This document shows, one piece after another, positions 1 to 12,492 of a DNA stretch of 56,573 nt (positions are counted from its first letter, which is position 1; each line of letters begins with the position of its first letter). Under the pieces are notes generated by a model, which searched no databases, was not told the origin of the DNA, and was given only the letters and a program-made list of their open reading frames with translations. The translations under genes and the position numbers were made by a program. Origin of the DNA: Nemertoderma westbladi (lineage: Eukaryota > Xenacoelomorpha > Nemertodermatida > Nemertodermatidae); assembly GCA_032718475.1 (NCBI GenBank), contig JAUCBJ010002845.1, positions 1 through 56,573 of the forward strand. Reading direction: 5' to 3'.

Positions 1-3000
1 GGTAGTAAACTCGCGCATACCTAGGTTGGGTAGTAAACTCGCGCATACCTAGGTTGGGTAGTAAACTCGCGCAAACCTGGGTTGGGTAGTAAACTCGCGC
101 ATACCTGGGTTGGTTAGTAAACTCTCGCATACCTGGGTTGGGTAGTAAACTCACGCATACCTGGGTTGGGTAGTAAACTCACGCATACCTAGGTTGGGTA
201 GTAAACTCGCGCATACCTGGGTTGGGTAGTAAACTCGCGCATACCTAGGTTGGGTAGTAAACTCGCGCATACCTGGGTTGGGTAGTAAACTCACGCATAC
301 CTGGGTTTGGTAGTAAACTCTCACATACTTGGGTTGGGTAGTAAAATCACTCATGCATACCTGGGTTGGGTAGTAAACTCACGCATACCTGGGTTGGGTA
401 GTAAACTCACGCATACCTGGTTTGGGTAGTAAACTCACGCATACCTGGGTTGGGTAGTAAACTCACGCATACCTGGGTTGGGTAGTAAACTCGCGCATAC
501 CTGGGTTGGGTAGTAAACTCACGCATACCTGGGTTGGGTAGTAAACTCGCGCATACCTGGGTTGGGTAGTAAACTCGCGCATACCTGGGTTGGGTAGTAA
601 ACTCGCGCATACCTGGGTTGGGTAGTAAACTCACGCATACCTAGGTTGGGTAGTAAACTCGCGCATACCTGGGTTGGGTAGTAAACTCGCGCATACCTAG
701 GTTGGGTAGTAAACTCGCGCATACCTGGGTTGGGTAGTAAACTCACGCATACCTGGGTTGGATAGTAAACTCACGCATACCTGGGTTGGGTAGTAAAGTC
801 ACGCATACCTAGGTTGGGTAGTACACTCGCGCATACCTGGGTTGGGTAGTAAACTCGCGCATACCTAGGTTGGGTAGTAAACTCGCGCATACCTGGGTTG
901 GGTAGTAAACTCACGCATACCTGGGTTGGGTAGTAAACTCACGCATACCTGGGTTTGGTAGTAAACTCTCACATACTTGGGTTGGGTAGTAAAATCACTC
1001 ATGCATACCTGGGTTGGGTAGTAAACTCACGCATACCTGGGTTGGGTAGTAAACTCACGCATACCTGGGTTTGGTAGTAAACTCACGCATACCTGGGTTG
1101 GGTAGTAAACTCACGCATACCTGGGTTTGGTAGTAAACTCTCACATACTTGGGTTGGGTAGTAAAATCACTCATGCATACCTGGGTTGGGTAGTAAACTC
1201 ACGCATACCTGGGTTGGGTAGTAAACTCACGCATACCTGGGTTTGGTAGTAAACTCTCACATACTTGGGTTGGGTAGTAAAATCACTCATGCATACCTGG
1301 GTTGGGTAGTAAACTCACGCATACCTGGGTTGGGTAGTAAACTCACGCATACCTGGTTTGGGTAGTAAACTCACGCATACCTGGGTTGGGTAGTAAACTC
1401 ACGCATACCTGGGTTTGGTAGTAAACTCGCGCATACCTGGGTCAGGTAGTAAACTCTCACATACTTGGGTTGGGTAGTAAATTCACGCATACCTGGGTTG
1501 GGTAGTAAAATCACTCATGCATACTTGGGTTAGGTAGTAAACTCACGCATACCTGGGTTGGGTAGTAAACTCAAGCATACCTGGGTTGGGTAGTAAATTC
1601 TCACATACTTGGGTTTGGTAGTAAACTCGCGCATACCTGGGTTGGGTAGTAAACTCACGCATACCTGGGTTGGTTAGTAAACTCACGCATACCTGGGTTG
1701 GTTAGTAAACTCTCGCATACCTGGGTTGGGTAGTAAACTCGCGCATACCTGGGTTGGGTAGTAAACTCACGCATACCTGGGTTTGGTAGTAAACTCGCGC
1801 ATACCTGGGTTGGGTAGTAAACTCACGCATACCTGGTTTGGGTAGTAAACTCGCGCATACCTGGGTTGGGCAGTAAACTCGCGCAAACCTGGGTTGGGTA
1901 GTAAACTCGCGCATACCTGGGTTGGTTAGTAAACTCTCGCATACCTGGGTTGGGTAGTAAACTCACGCATACCTGGGTTTGGTAGTAAACTCGCGCATAC
2001 CTGGGTTGGGTAGTAAACTCACGCATACCTGGTTTGGGTAGTAAACTCGCGCATACCTGGGTTGGGTAGTAAACTCGCGCATACCTAGGTTGGGTAGTAA
2101 ACTCGCGCATACCTAGGTTGGGTAGTAAACTCGCGCAAACCTGGGTTGGGTAGTAAACTCGCGCATACCTGGGTTGGTTAGTAAACTCTCGCATACCTGG
2201 GTTGGGTAGTAAACTCACGCATACCTGGGTTGGGTAGTAAACTCACGCATACCTAGGTTGGGTAGTAAACTCGCGCATACCTGGGTTGGGTAGTAAACTC
2301 GCGCATACCTAGGTTGGGTAGTAAACTCGCGCATACCTGGGTTGGGTAGTAAACTCACTCATGCATACCTGGGTTGGGTAGTAAACTCACGCATACCTGG
2401 GTTGGGTAGTAAACTCACGCATACCTGGTTTGGGTAGTAAACTCACGCATACCTGGGTTGGGTAGTAAACTCACGCATACCTGGGTTTGGTAGTAAACTC
2501 GCGCATACCTGGGTCAGGTAGTAAATTCTCACATACTTGAGGTTGGGTAGTAAATTCACGCATACCTGGGTTGGGTAGTAAAATCACTCATGCATACTTG
2601 GGTTAGGTAGTAAACTCACGCATACCTGGGTTGGGTAGTAAACTCAAGCATACCTGGGTTGGGTAGTAAATTCTCACATACTTGGGTTTGGTAGTAAACT
2701 CGCGCATACCTGGGTTGGGTAGTAAACTCACGCATACCTGGGTTGGTTAGTAAACTCACGCATACCTGGGTTGGTTAGTAAACTCTCGCATACCTGGGTT
2801 GGGTAGTAAACTCACGCATACCTGGGTTTGGTAGTAAACTCGCGCATACCTGGGTTGGGTAGTAAACTCACGCATACCTGGTTTGGGTAGTAAACTCGCG
2901 CATACCTGGGTTGGGCAGTAAACTCGCGCATACCTGGGTTGGTTAGTAAACTCTCGCATACCTGGGTTGGGTAGTAAACTCACGCATACCTGGGTTTGGT

Positions 3001-6000
3001 AGTAAACTCGCGCATACCTGGGTTGGGTAGTAAACTCACGCATACCTGGTTTGGGTAGTAAACTCGCGCATACCTGGGTTGGGTAGTAAACTCGCGCATA
3101 CCTAGGTTGGGTAGTAAACTCGCGCATACCTGGGTTGGGTAGTAAACTCACGCATACCTGGGTTGGGTAGTAAACTCACGCATACCTGGGTTTGGTAGTA
3201 AACTCTCACATACTTGGGTTGGGTAGTAAAATCACTCATGCATACCTGGGTTGGGTAGTAAACTCACGCATACCTGGGTTGGGTAGTAAACTCACGCATA
3301 CCTGGGTTTGGTAGTAAACTCTCACATACTTGGGTTGGGTAGTAAAATCACTCATGCATACCTGGGTTGGGTAGTAAACTCACGCATACCTGGGTTGGGT
3401 AGTAAACTCACGCATACCTGGTTTGGGTAGTAAACTCACGCATACCTGGGTTGGGTAGTAAACTCACGCATACCTGGGTTTGGTAGTAAACTCGCGCATA
3501 CCTGGGTCAGGTAGTAAACTCTCACATACTTGGGTTGGGTAGTAAATTCACGCATACCTGGGTTGGGTAGTAAAATCACTCATGCATACTTGGGTTAGGT
3601 AGTAAACTCACGCATACCTGGGTTGGGTAGTAAACTCAAGCATACCTGGGTTGGGTAGTAAATTCTCACATACTTGGGTTTGGTAGTAAACTCGCGCATA
3701 CCTGGGTTGGGTAGTAAACTCACGCATACCTGGGTTGGTTAGTAAACTCACGCATACCTGGGTTGGTTAGTAAACTCTCGCATACCTGGGTTGGGTAGTA
3801 AACTCGCGCATACCTGGGTTGGGTAGTAAACTCACGCATACCTGGGTTTGGTAGTAAACTCGCGCATACCTGGGTTGGGTAGTAAACTCACGCATAACTG
3901 GTTTGGGTAGTAAACTCGCGCATACCTGGGTTGGGCAGTAAACTCGCGCAAACCTGGGTTGGGTAGTAAACTCGCGCATACCTGGGTTGGTTAGTAAACT
4001 CTCGCATACCTGGGTTGGGTAGTAAACTCACGCATACCTGGGTTTGGTAGTAAACTCGCGCATACCTGGGTTGGGTAGTAAACTCACGCATACCTGGTTT
4101 GGGTAGTAAACTCGCGCATACCTGGGTTGGGTAGTAAACTCGCGCATACCTAGGTTGGGTAGTAAACTCGCGCATACCTAGGTTGGGTAGTAAACTCGCG
4201 CAAACCTGGGTTGGGTAGTAAACTCGCGCATACCTGGGTTGGTTAGTAAACTCTCGCATACCTGGGTTGGGTAGTAAACTCACGCATACCTGGGTTGGGT
4301 AGTAAACTCACGCATACTTAGGTTGGGTAGTAAACTCGCGCATACCTGGGTTGGGTAGTAAACTCGCGCATACCTAGGTTGGGTAGTAAACTCGCGCATA
4401 CCTGGGTTGGGTAGTAAACTCACGCATACCTGGGTTTGGTAGTAAACTCTCACATACTTGGGTTGGGTAGTAAAATCACTCATGCATACCTGGGTTGGGT
4501 AGTAAACTCACGCATACCTGGGTTGGATAGTAAACTCACGCATACCTGGGTTGGGTAGTAAACTCGCGCATACCTAGGTTGGGTAGTAAAGTCACGCATA
4601 CCTAGGTTGGGTAGTAAACTCGCGCATACCTGGGTTGGGTAGTAAACTCGCGCATACCTAGGTTGGGTAGTAAACTCGCGCATACCTGGGTTGGGTAGTA
4701 AACTCACGCATACCTGGGTTGGGTAGTAAACTCACGCATACCTGGGTTTGGTAGTAAACTCTCACATACTTGGGTTGGGTAGTAAAATCACTCATGCATA
4801 CCTGGGTTGGGTAGTAAACTCACGCATACCTGGGTTGGGTAGTAAACTCACGCATACCTGGGTTGGGTAGTAAACTCACGCATACCTGGGTTTGGTAGTA
4901 AACTCTCACATACTTGGGTTGGGTAGAAAAATCACTCATGCATACCTGGGTTGGGTAGTAAACTCACGCATACCTGGGTTGGGTAGTAAACTCACGCATA
5001 CCTGGTTTGGGTAGTAAACTCACGCATACCTGGGTTGGGTAGTAAACTCACGCATACCTGGGTTTGGTAGTAAACTCGCGCATACCTGGGTTGGGTAGTA
5101 AACTCTCGCATACCTGGGTTTGTTAGTAAACTCGCGCATACCTGGGTTGGGTAGTAAACTCGCGCATACCTGGGTTGGTTAGTAAACTCGCGCATACCTG
5201 GGTTGGTTAGTAAACTCGCGCAAACCTGGGTTGGGTAGTAAACTCGCGCATACCTGGGTTGGTTAGTAAACTCACGCAAACCTGGGTTGGGTAGTAAACT
5301 CGCGCATACCTGGGTTGGGTAGTAAACTCACGCATACCTGGGTTGGGTAGTAAACTCACGCATACCTGGGTTGGGTAGTAAACTCACGCATACCTGGGTT
5401 TGGTAGTAAACTCTCACATACTTGGGTTGGGTAGAAAAATCACTCATGCATACCTGGGTTGGGTAGTAAACTCACGCATACCTGGGTTGGGTAGTAAACT
5501 CACGCATACCTGGTTTGGGTAGTAAACTCACGCATACCTGGGTTGGGTAGTAAACTCACGCATACCTGGGTTTGGTAGTAAACTCGCGCATACCTGGGTT
5601 GGGTAGTAAACTCTCGCATACCTGGGTTTGGTAGTAAACTCGCGCATACCTGGGTTGGGTAGTAAACTTGCGCATACCTGGGTTGGTTAGTAAACTCGCG
5701 CATACCTGGGTTGGTTAGTAAACTCGCGCAAACCTGGGTTGGGTAGTAAACTCGCGCATACCTGGGTTGGTTAGTAAACTCTCGCATACCTGGGTTGGGT
5801 AGTAAACTCACGCATACCTGGGTTGGTTAGTAAACTCTCGCATACCTGGGTTGGGTAGTAAACTCACGGATACCTGGGTTGGGTAGTAAACTCACGCATA
5901 CCTGGGTTGGGTAGTAAACTCGCGCATACCTGGGTTGGGTAGTAAACTCACGCATACCTGGTTTGGGTAGTAAACTCACGCATACCTGGGTTGGGTAGTA

Positions 6001-6361
6001 AACTCGCGCATACCTGGGTTGGTTAGTAAACTCTCGCATACCTGGGTTGGGTAGTAAACTCACGCATACCTGGGTTGGGTAGTAAACTCGCGCATACCTG
6101 GGTTGGTTAGTAAACTCTCGCATACCTGGGTTGGGTAGTAAACTCACGCATACCTGGGTTGGGTAGTAAACTCACGCATACCTGGGTTGGGTAGTAAACT
6201 CGCGCATACCTGGGTTGGTTAGTAAACTCTCGCATACCTGGGTTGGGTAGTAAACTCACGCATACCTGGGTTGGTTAGTAAACTCTCGCATACCTGGGTT
6301 GGGTAGTAAACTCACGCATACCTGGGTTGGGTAGTAAACTCGCGCATACCTGGGTTGGGTA
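1..6361. repeat. 28-bp satellite array
   Basis: About 225 head-to-tail copies of a 28-bp unit with core GGGTAGTAAACTCGCGCAT and variants (CTCACGC, CTCTCGC, CTCTCACAT, AAATCACTCATGC). Because 28 is not a multiple of three, each minus-strand frame cycles through the same 28-residue peptide every 84 bp, and the basic unit has no stop in any minus frame. The plus strand has TAG and TAA in every unit. Blocks of variants recur at about 2.06 kb, so there is a higher-order period. The array runs off the left edge and stops abruptly at 6361. No gene is supported inside it. Confidence 0.97.
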
Positions 6362-6922
6362 AGTAATCGAGTGCAATTCATTTATGTTGTATATTTTTGA
6401 GTTTGGTAATGATATACTTAATAATTTGCTAAGTAATAGTGATATATTTAGCTAGTTAAATATAGTTAACTAATAATTTAATAAAATTAATGTAATATTT
6501 AAATAGCTGTATATAAAAACCGCGAAGTCGTTCGGCGATGCAAATTTAACCGTAAAAATCCCCAGAAAATTATTACGCAAAATTAAAAATAGGAAACTTT
6601 AAAAATTTGTCTTTCACGGTGAACCATGAAATGACCCATTTTTATGGTATAATTATATTAAGATACACGTAGTAAGAAATTTGAAGTACTGTATCATAGT
6701 TTTGCTAAAAATTTGGTAATCAGGAGAAATTTGTAGTAATACGAATGCAAATTCATTATTTTATTACATAAATATTATTATCAAAAAACAAACAAATTTT
6801 TCCTTTACTATATTCCAATTAATTTTGACGGAAATGTAAAAAACTGGGTGAAAAATCTCCATTCCAAACTTTAAAAAAAAAACGCGATAAAAGAAACAAT
6901 AAATATATCCGTCGAAAACAAC
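6362..6922 (+). other. AT-rich upstream region and presumed 5' UTR of the crystallin/CUB gene
   Basis: This 560-bp AT-rich stretch lies between the satellite and the first ATG. It has no open frame of note. A promoter and 5' UTR for the gene starting at 6923 are expected here, but the transcription start is not visible. Confidence 0.4.
6510..6519 (+). promoter_or_regulatory. possible TATA box
   Basis: TATATAAAAA lies about 400 bp before the first ATG of the crystallin/CUB gene. The region is AT-rich, so a chance match is quite possible. Confidence 0.2.
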
Positions 6923-7167
6923 ATGCCAAAATTATACAGCCATACAGCGCAGTTCATGATGTTGATGATAATAGGCGCGGCTATATATTTGGTCGCCTCT
7001 TCCGTTGGAGCACAAGAGATGCAGGGATGTGAATCCCATATAGAATTGTTCTCAGAAGATGGGTTAGCTGGAAACAAGGTTGACATCTACGCCGAAACAA
7101 ATACAACGCAACTTATTGCTCTTGGAATGAATAACAACATAGCCTCAGTCAATGTTGTCTGTGGAAC
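6923..7167 (+). CDS. exon 1: signal peptide and first Greek key of a secreted beta/gamma-crystallin-FN2-CUB protein
   Basis: First exon of a seven-exon partial gene. The ATG has A at -3. Residues 1-30 are a signal peptide: a short polar start, a hydrophobic run FMMLMIIGAAIYLV, and a likely cut after SVGA. Residues 39-81 are a complete Greek-key motif of the beta/gamma-crystallin fold, with the Ca-site-like string NNIAS near its end. The donor GTGAGT begins at 7168 and the exon ends in phase 2, after two bases of codon 82. Vertebrate beta-crystallins also place an intron between Greek keys 1 and 2. Sequons NTT (60), NSS (103), NIS (209), NGT (248) and NYT (296) across the assembled protein fit secretion. 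The family binds calcium or has a structural or matrix role; the function here is unknown. Confidence 0.85.
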
Positions 7168-7266
7168 GTGAGTACAATAATATAACCATTGTCATGTGGG
7201 GCGAACCGAAACAAGAAGTTGACGAAGCCTTAGCGAATTAAGACACTGTTTGTCACGTGCTGCGCG

Positions 7267-7313
7267 ATGACGACGACAGACGACGGCGATGACGACGACG
7301 ACGACGATGACAG
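7267..7313. repeat. GAC/GAT microsatellite in intron 1
   Basis: Imperfect run of GAC and GAT trinucleotides within the 402-bp intron 1 (7168-7569). It lies in an intron, so the poly-Ser and poly-Asp readings have no meaning. Confidence 0.85.
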
Positions 7314-7569
7314 ACAACTCGTTAATGGCACCCATATGCTAAGGCTTCGCTCACTCCGTGGCTCGCCACACAATCGACATCTGTTGTAAACGCCCCAGAT
7401 AAACAAAACCTTCGACAAAAACTGCCCAGTCTAAAGGCAGGTTCGTTATAATAACCCATGTCTTTACCAAGAATATTTGCACCGTCAAGGCCAGTGTCCT
7501 TTAAGAGGCTTCACAAGAAGTTCAACCTTACACTATCTGTAACATTTATTATAATCGTTTATTTTCTAG

Positions 7570-7727
7570 TTGGATATTGTATGCAGATGAATTTAACGGA
7601 CCAACATTAATGCTAAATTTCGGAAGTTTCAACAGCTCTCACTTAACAGCCACTGCTTCTGAAATAAGTTCACTGCGTGTCTTACCAAAGCAAGGAATGC
7701 TGCTCTTTGAGTACGAAGACTTTAAAG
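7570..7727 (+). CDS. exon 2: second Greek key and start of the third
   Basis: The acceptor is TTTTCTAG at 7562-7569. Joining to exon 1 completes codon 82 (Thr), followed by W83, giving the typical domain-core passage GTWILYADEFNG. Residues 82-121 form Greek key 2, ending in EISSLRVLP. Residues 125-135 (MLLFEYEDFKG) open Greek key 3. The frame runs on to a stop at 7781, but that reading breaks the fold. Splicing at AAAG/GTAGGC (donor 7728) in phase 1 joins exactly to exon 3 and restores the motif. The Ca-binding consensus of key 2 is degenerate (no Asn or Asp pair). The next intron is 11.7 kb and full of transposons. Confidence 0.85.
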
Positions 7728-8199
7728 GTAGGCTTATGTTTTACTGTGATATAACCAACTCACAATGCTTCGGGGTCATGTGATAGTAATGATAGTGATT
7801 TAAACAATAATGTATTTTATCTTGATGAACTTCCTATTATTTTATCTCATTAAGATTTCCTTACTCCCAAAAGTTAAGTAGATAACTTTAATACTGCAAT
7901 GAATGGCTGATTGATAATAAGCTACCCATTTACTATCCTACCAGTAGACCTACTGTAAAATAATAATAATTAAAATTGGAAATAATTACATAGGAGAAAA
8001 TACGTATCCCTTGCATATATCAGTATCTTGAAACAGCGGAATGCCATTCTAACTGCAGATCGTAAAGAGTCTACCAGAGAACATTATATAGAGCGAGTCA
8101 GTATTAGTAGTGAGATACACCCTTTCAGCATTAAACTCACATCCACCTGTAAGTATTGGACGGTAGAAAAAAAAATGAGCAGAAATTATTTAATCACCA
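7728..8199. other. start of intron 2, unannotated
   Basis: AT-rich intronic sequence between exon 2 and the inverted-terminal element. An in-frame read-through from exon 2 stops at 7781. No further gene signal is seen. Confidence 0.6.
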
Positions 8200-8254
8200 T
8201 AGGGATATTTACGGAGCCCCTAAAGGGACATGACAAAAAAATTTTTTTTTTGCT

Positions 8255-8571
8255 AACTCGTGCGAACGACTTAGTATGTCGTGCGAACGACTTAGTATGT
8301 TGTGCGAACGACTTACTAAGTCGTGCGAACGACTTACTAAGTTGTGTGAACGACTTACTAAGTCGTGCGAATGAGACTAAGTTGTGCGAACGACTTACTA
8401 ACTCGTGCGAACGACTTACTAAATCGTGCGAACGACATACTAACTCGTGCGAATGACTTAACTAACGCATGCAAACGACTTAGTAATTCGTGCGAATGAC
8501 TTACTAAGTCGTGCAAATGACATACTAAGTCGTGCGAACGACTTAACTAACGCATGCGAACGACTTAGTAA
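8255..8571 (+). repeat. left subterminal array of 21-bp units
   Basis: About 15 tandem copies of a roughly 21-bp unit reading GTGCGAACGACTTACTAA, somewhat degenerate (CGTGCAAATG, ACGCATGC). The same unit lies in inverted orientation at 18446-18869. Because 21 is a multiple of three, the array gives an open frame repeating RANDLLS, which is a by-product. Confidence 0.9.
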
Positions 8572-9083
8572 CTTTAACTTAGGTACTTAACTTTACCTAC
8601 TTTAACTTAGGCCTAACATACGGACATATTTTGTTAAGACGAACGGCCGTTGAACGAAGGGCGGGGGTGAAATTCATTATTATTATGATATTCTGTTTTT
8701 TCATAAGTTGGTTATTTTCCCTTTTGTAAACTGCTTTAATTATTTGGATGTTTTTTGCATATTATTTAAATTATTTATATTTGTTATGTTCTATTATTCG
8801 TATCTTCTTTGCATTATTTAGGTATTCCTGCTTTTCGCTGTATTCAATTTACATTGTGTTATTTAACGGTCGGGTTATTGGAGTCTTTACATCTTATGAT
8901 TAATTACTGTATCCTGTTGTTGAGAACCTACGTCACTGTTGAAGGTATTCCCCAATAACATTACACACATATTGGTTGGTTCTATTCATGCAGTGTTGCC
9001 TCTCTATTATTGGCACACTGTATTGTATGGTGTACCGCCATTGGCCAGTTGGTTGACAAGCAATATCCAGGACATTATTAATT

Positions 9084-10214
9084 GGGAGGGTTGTATGTAT
9101 TGTATTGGGTAATAAGGTGCCAAGTGATTTTTGGGCCGTAATCAATGGTTGGGTCAGGGGTCACGGTAAAAGCTTAAATACGGGTGTTTTGTATCTATTA
9201 ATTCAGTACGGGAATTAACTTTCGGACTCTGGCACTATAATTGAAAAATTATTAGGGGGTAGGCCTACCGGACCGGGTTTTTATAGTTTTATATTTTATT
9301 CATTTTTACTGCCGTGCTATGCAATTTAATACAATAAATTTGAACTAACTGCACTACGATTAAATAAATATAATTATCTGCTGTACTTACTTTATCCTTT
9401 TATGATTCCATCATGGTAGCGGCGAGAGGTTAGACATCCCACATTCATCTACATTCCCCCCCCCCCCCCCCCCCCATACACACTTCACACACCTCACCTC
9501 TTCACACACATACGAATTACCGCTATGGAAGCTCAACCCCAGACAACCATCTTTCGGAAAGACTCTCTGAGCAGCTAGTGGGGCACTCCGGTTTATCCGG
9601 TGTTGTTTGCTACGCGTCACCGTGTTTACCCTTGGGTGCCGAGGCCGAGGCCGTTGTAGTGAAATGAATTGATTGATGTTGCTTGATATTATAGATATAA
9701 CGATATATGTATATATGACACAGTAAGTCACAGATAGGCAGCACTAAACAGCATAATAAGATATGTACCGGTATAGCAGTATTGGGTGACGATGATGGTG
9801 CAAAGATGTCACCGGTGTTCACTGAGTGACTGCTGAGTAAAACTAACTGACCGGTATGGTACACAGTATAATATATCTAAACACCCTTACTGTACTGTGG
9901 CCTTCACCTAACTGATGCCCCTCCCCATTGGCTAGTAGCTCACTCCTCACCCTCTGGAGTGTTTCCCTTTACTCCTGCTATTCCCTCTCTCTCAGGGGTG
10001 TAACCCCTGACCCTTATTGTGTGTGTGTTCTCTGGGGCCTATTGTCCCCGTTTACTGGGGTGACACGAGGTTGATTGGTAATCAACCTCGTGCTCCCAAT
10101 ATTGCTTAGGGGTGCTCTTTCCCACTTTATGGGGGGTTTGGTGAGGCGGAATTGAATACGCTCACAACTAAAAAATATCAAAGGCGATCGAGGTTGTATT
10201 GGGAGGCTTTCACA
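9084..10214 (+). repeat. BEL-1 left LTR
   Basis: Matches 12493-13047 with a C-tract at 9456-9475 and shared text from GGGAGGGTTGTATG to GGCTTTCACA. It contains an extra block at 9590-10167 not found in the right copy, either an insertion here or a deletion there. Confidence 0.75.
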
Positions 10215-10227
10215 TTCGAACCGGATA

Positions 10228-12244
10228 ATGGACAACACCCCCGGAGATTCTAGAGATACGGAACCAGCGGTCTGCAATGAGGACGGGCGCAGCCGGGCAT
10301 CCAACATCAGTGTAAAGACCACGGCAAGCGCTGCTGCGCGACTGGCGAGTCGCGAAGCTCGGATGATCGGTTTCCGAGTACAAGCAGAACAGGAGCTGAT
10401 CCAGAAAGAACAGGTATGCCTCATAAAGGAGCGGGGATGGGGGTACCAGGACCAAGAGCACAGAGTCGCGGAGCAGCGAATCGCAGAGGAATGCCGATCG
10501 AGCAAATGGTGCGAGAGGAGGAAGAAAAACGATTCGAAGCGCTACTCTTGGATGAGGAAGCCAGGATTGAAAGAGGAGAAGAACTCTCCGAACGGCTGAG
10601 AGACTTCGAAGGTGAGGCGGATCTGGAAGGGGGGAATGCGGAACTGTGTCGAGGCGGCGCGGTTACAGGCGAAGGGCTGGACGGCAGCCCTGCGCCTGCC
10701 GGCCCCACACCTTGTGGGGAAGATATTCAGCAGGTTGGGACGGAAGACTCGGGAGTCATCCAGATACGGGCGAACAACCCGGGGGGCCTATGAACTCAAC
10801 GCGGCCCCCAGTTTCTTCCTCTATAACGATACCAGTTATAGAGGACAACTGGGAGAGATGCGGAGACCGACAGCGTGAAATGGTGGATGCCTCAGTCACG
10901 GCGGGTCCTGGGTGGGACGCGGCACTACGTCAGGGTGACGTAGTGGATGTTCTGCTTACAACTGACGAGGGCAACCCCCGGGTCGATAAGAAATCTCCGA
11001 TTCTACGTGGGAACTGACCGGAAGTTAATCCGACAGAAAGGGTTTCAGTGACAGAGATCAAACCGAGGGAGGTGCGGGTTAGTTCTGAACTCCCTGTCTC
11101 AAACTGTGGGCGTCTGGATGTCGACGTGCAACCCTTCGTTCCGGAAAACCGCGCTCCTTATGCTTCAATGGATCTACGGGTAGGATCGGTTAACTCCTGG
11201 ATTGATGAACTTATCCCTGGGATGGAAACGGTAGTTCAGGGTGGCGAGGGGGCGCAGAGTTTGGAGGTGGCACTGATGAGACTCGGTGATGAACGCGGCG
11301 CTCCGGAGGTACGGCTGCTTCGGTTCGACGGGAACCCCATGCAGTGGCCGCAGTGTATCGAACGGTATTACGAGCTCATGCACCGTCGGGTGCATTATAT
11401 GGACGCTCTTAGACTAGCGCTACTCCTAGGACAGCTCGACGGGACCGCCAAAGACATTTTTGCGGGGTATGGCTGCAGCGGGCGTGCCTACGTACAAGTG
11501 CTACAAACATTGAAGTGGCAGTTCGCACACCTGTCGCTCGTATCCCGAGTTTTTATCAACTTGATTGCCGAAGGTAAGTCCATTCCCCCACGGGACAAGA
11601 TTGCGTTGCACCAATTCCATACTAATATAACTCTGTGTATTTATACACTTCGGTCGATGGGGAATCTCGCGGACCTCTACTCAGTTGAGACTCTGCGACG
11701 GGTTTACCTGCGGCTGCCGGAATATCTGCAATGGAAGTGGCAACAACATCGCATGAACATCCGGGGAAGTTTCGGTTGCGGTGTACCGGAAGATCTATCT
11801 CTAATCCACTTAGAGGTGTGGTTGGGTCGCTGCGTGCGGGCGTTATTTGAGCCGACCACGACGGACTTAAGCGAGTTCACCAGCTACAATGGCGGGATTG
11901 GGAAACCGAGGTTTTCTAAACCTAAGGAGGAACCGCTGGCTAAATGGGCGGTTGCTCTCGTTTCAGGAGACGGGATGGGATGGTCGAGGAACTCGAACTT
12001 TGTTCCAATCGGTGAGGTCAGGGAAACAAAAACGCCCTCGGCGGACCCTTATATCCTCTGCGACAGGGACCATCCAGCAATAAACTGTGAATGTTTTAAG
12101 GGAATGACATTTAAACAACAAATGGACAAAGTACACGGAAAAGACTTTCCAGTGTTCGCTTCATGGTCGGGATGCCATGGAAGGACTCGAACCTGCGACT
12201 CCCGGATAACCGAGCGACTGCCCGTTCACAACTCCTGTCGCTAG
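10228..12244 (+). pseudogene. BEL-1 gag, frameshifted
   Basis: The gag of a BEL/Pao element. The N-terminal part (10228-10430) starts with ATG and is Ala/Arg-rich; it continues in another frame at 10416-10620 with a charged coiled coil (EEEEKRFEALLLDEEARIE), and again in a third frame. The longest piece is 11048-12244 (398 aa), where LRFDGNPMQWPQCIERYYEL and the following LLLGQLDGTAKDIF are hallmarks of the DUF1759 capsid region of BEL/Pao gag. In an intact element it would package RNA into cytoplasmic particles. At least two frameshifts make it non-functional. The last 25 residues come from a tRNA-like stretch and are not typical gag. Confidence 0.75.
12168..12240 (-). other. tRNA-like 3' half within BEL-1
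   Basis: On the minus strand this reads CGGTTATCCGGGAGTCGCAG followed by GGTTCGAGTCC, a perfect match to the Pol III B-box consensus. The T-arm stem is imperfect and no D-arm or A-box is evident, so it is a tRNA-derived fragment (SINE-like or captured primer) and not a tRNA gene. Confidence 0.35.
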
Positions 12245-12356
12245 AAAGGAGGTTCTCGAAAGATTCTGGATTCGAGAAACTTTATCGAGAAACCATCGGG
12301 TCATAAATCACGGATGGGTACGCTTGCTGCACTACGGACGACGAGGACGACTTCGA

Positions 12357-12492
12357 GGAAGGATGATCGGACTTGGTATCTTCCTCACCATGGCATAGTC
12401 TCGGCCAAGAAGCCGGGTCGAGTACGGGTTGTGTTCAATGCCGCAAATCACCATAAGTGGGTGTCGCTATACTCGGGGCCAGCATTAATTAT
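12357..12492 (+). pseudogene. BEL-1 reverse transcriptase fragment
   Basis: Encodes TWYLPHHGIVSAKKPGRVRV and VFNAA, the opening of the BEL/Pao RT domain (PHH followed by a VVFdAA-type string). It then reaches a GPALI string and enters the right LTR at 12493. The catalytic YxDD region is absent. Confidence 0.75.

Noticed and set aside
151-6147. Many minus-strand open frames with MREFTTQPRYARVYY-type text
   Set aside because: They are translations of the 28-bp satellite. The same peptide appears in all three minus frames, so there is no sign of selection for a protein.
7570-7783. Reading exon 2 through to the stop at 7781 as the end of the crystallin gene
   Set aside because: The read-through cuts Greek key 3 in half, while splicing at 7728 to exon 3 restores it in frame.
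8028-8456. Open frame with RANDLLS repeats, also at 18656-18898
   Set aside because: A 21-bp tandem array necessarily gives a 7-residue repeat; the frames match the inverted arrays and have no other domain.
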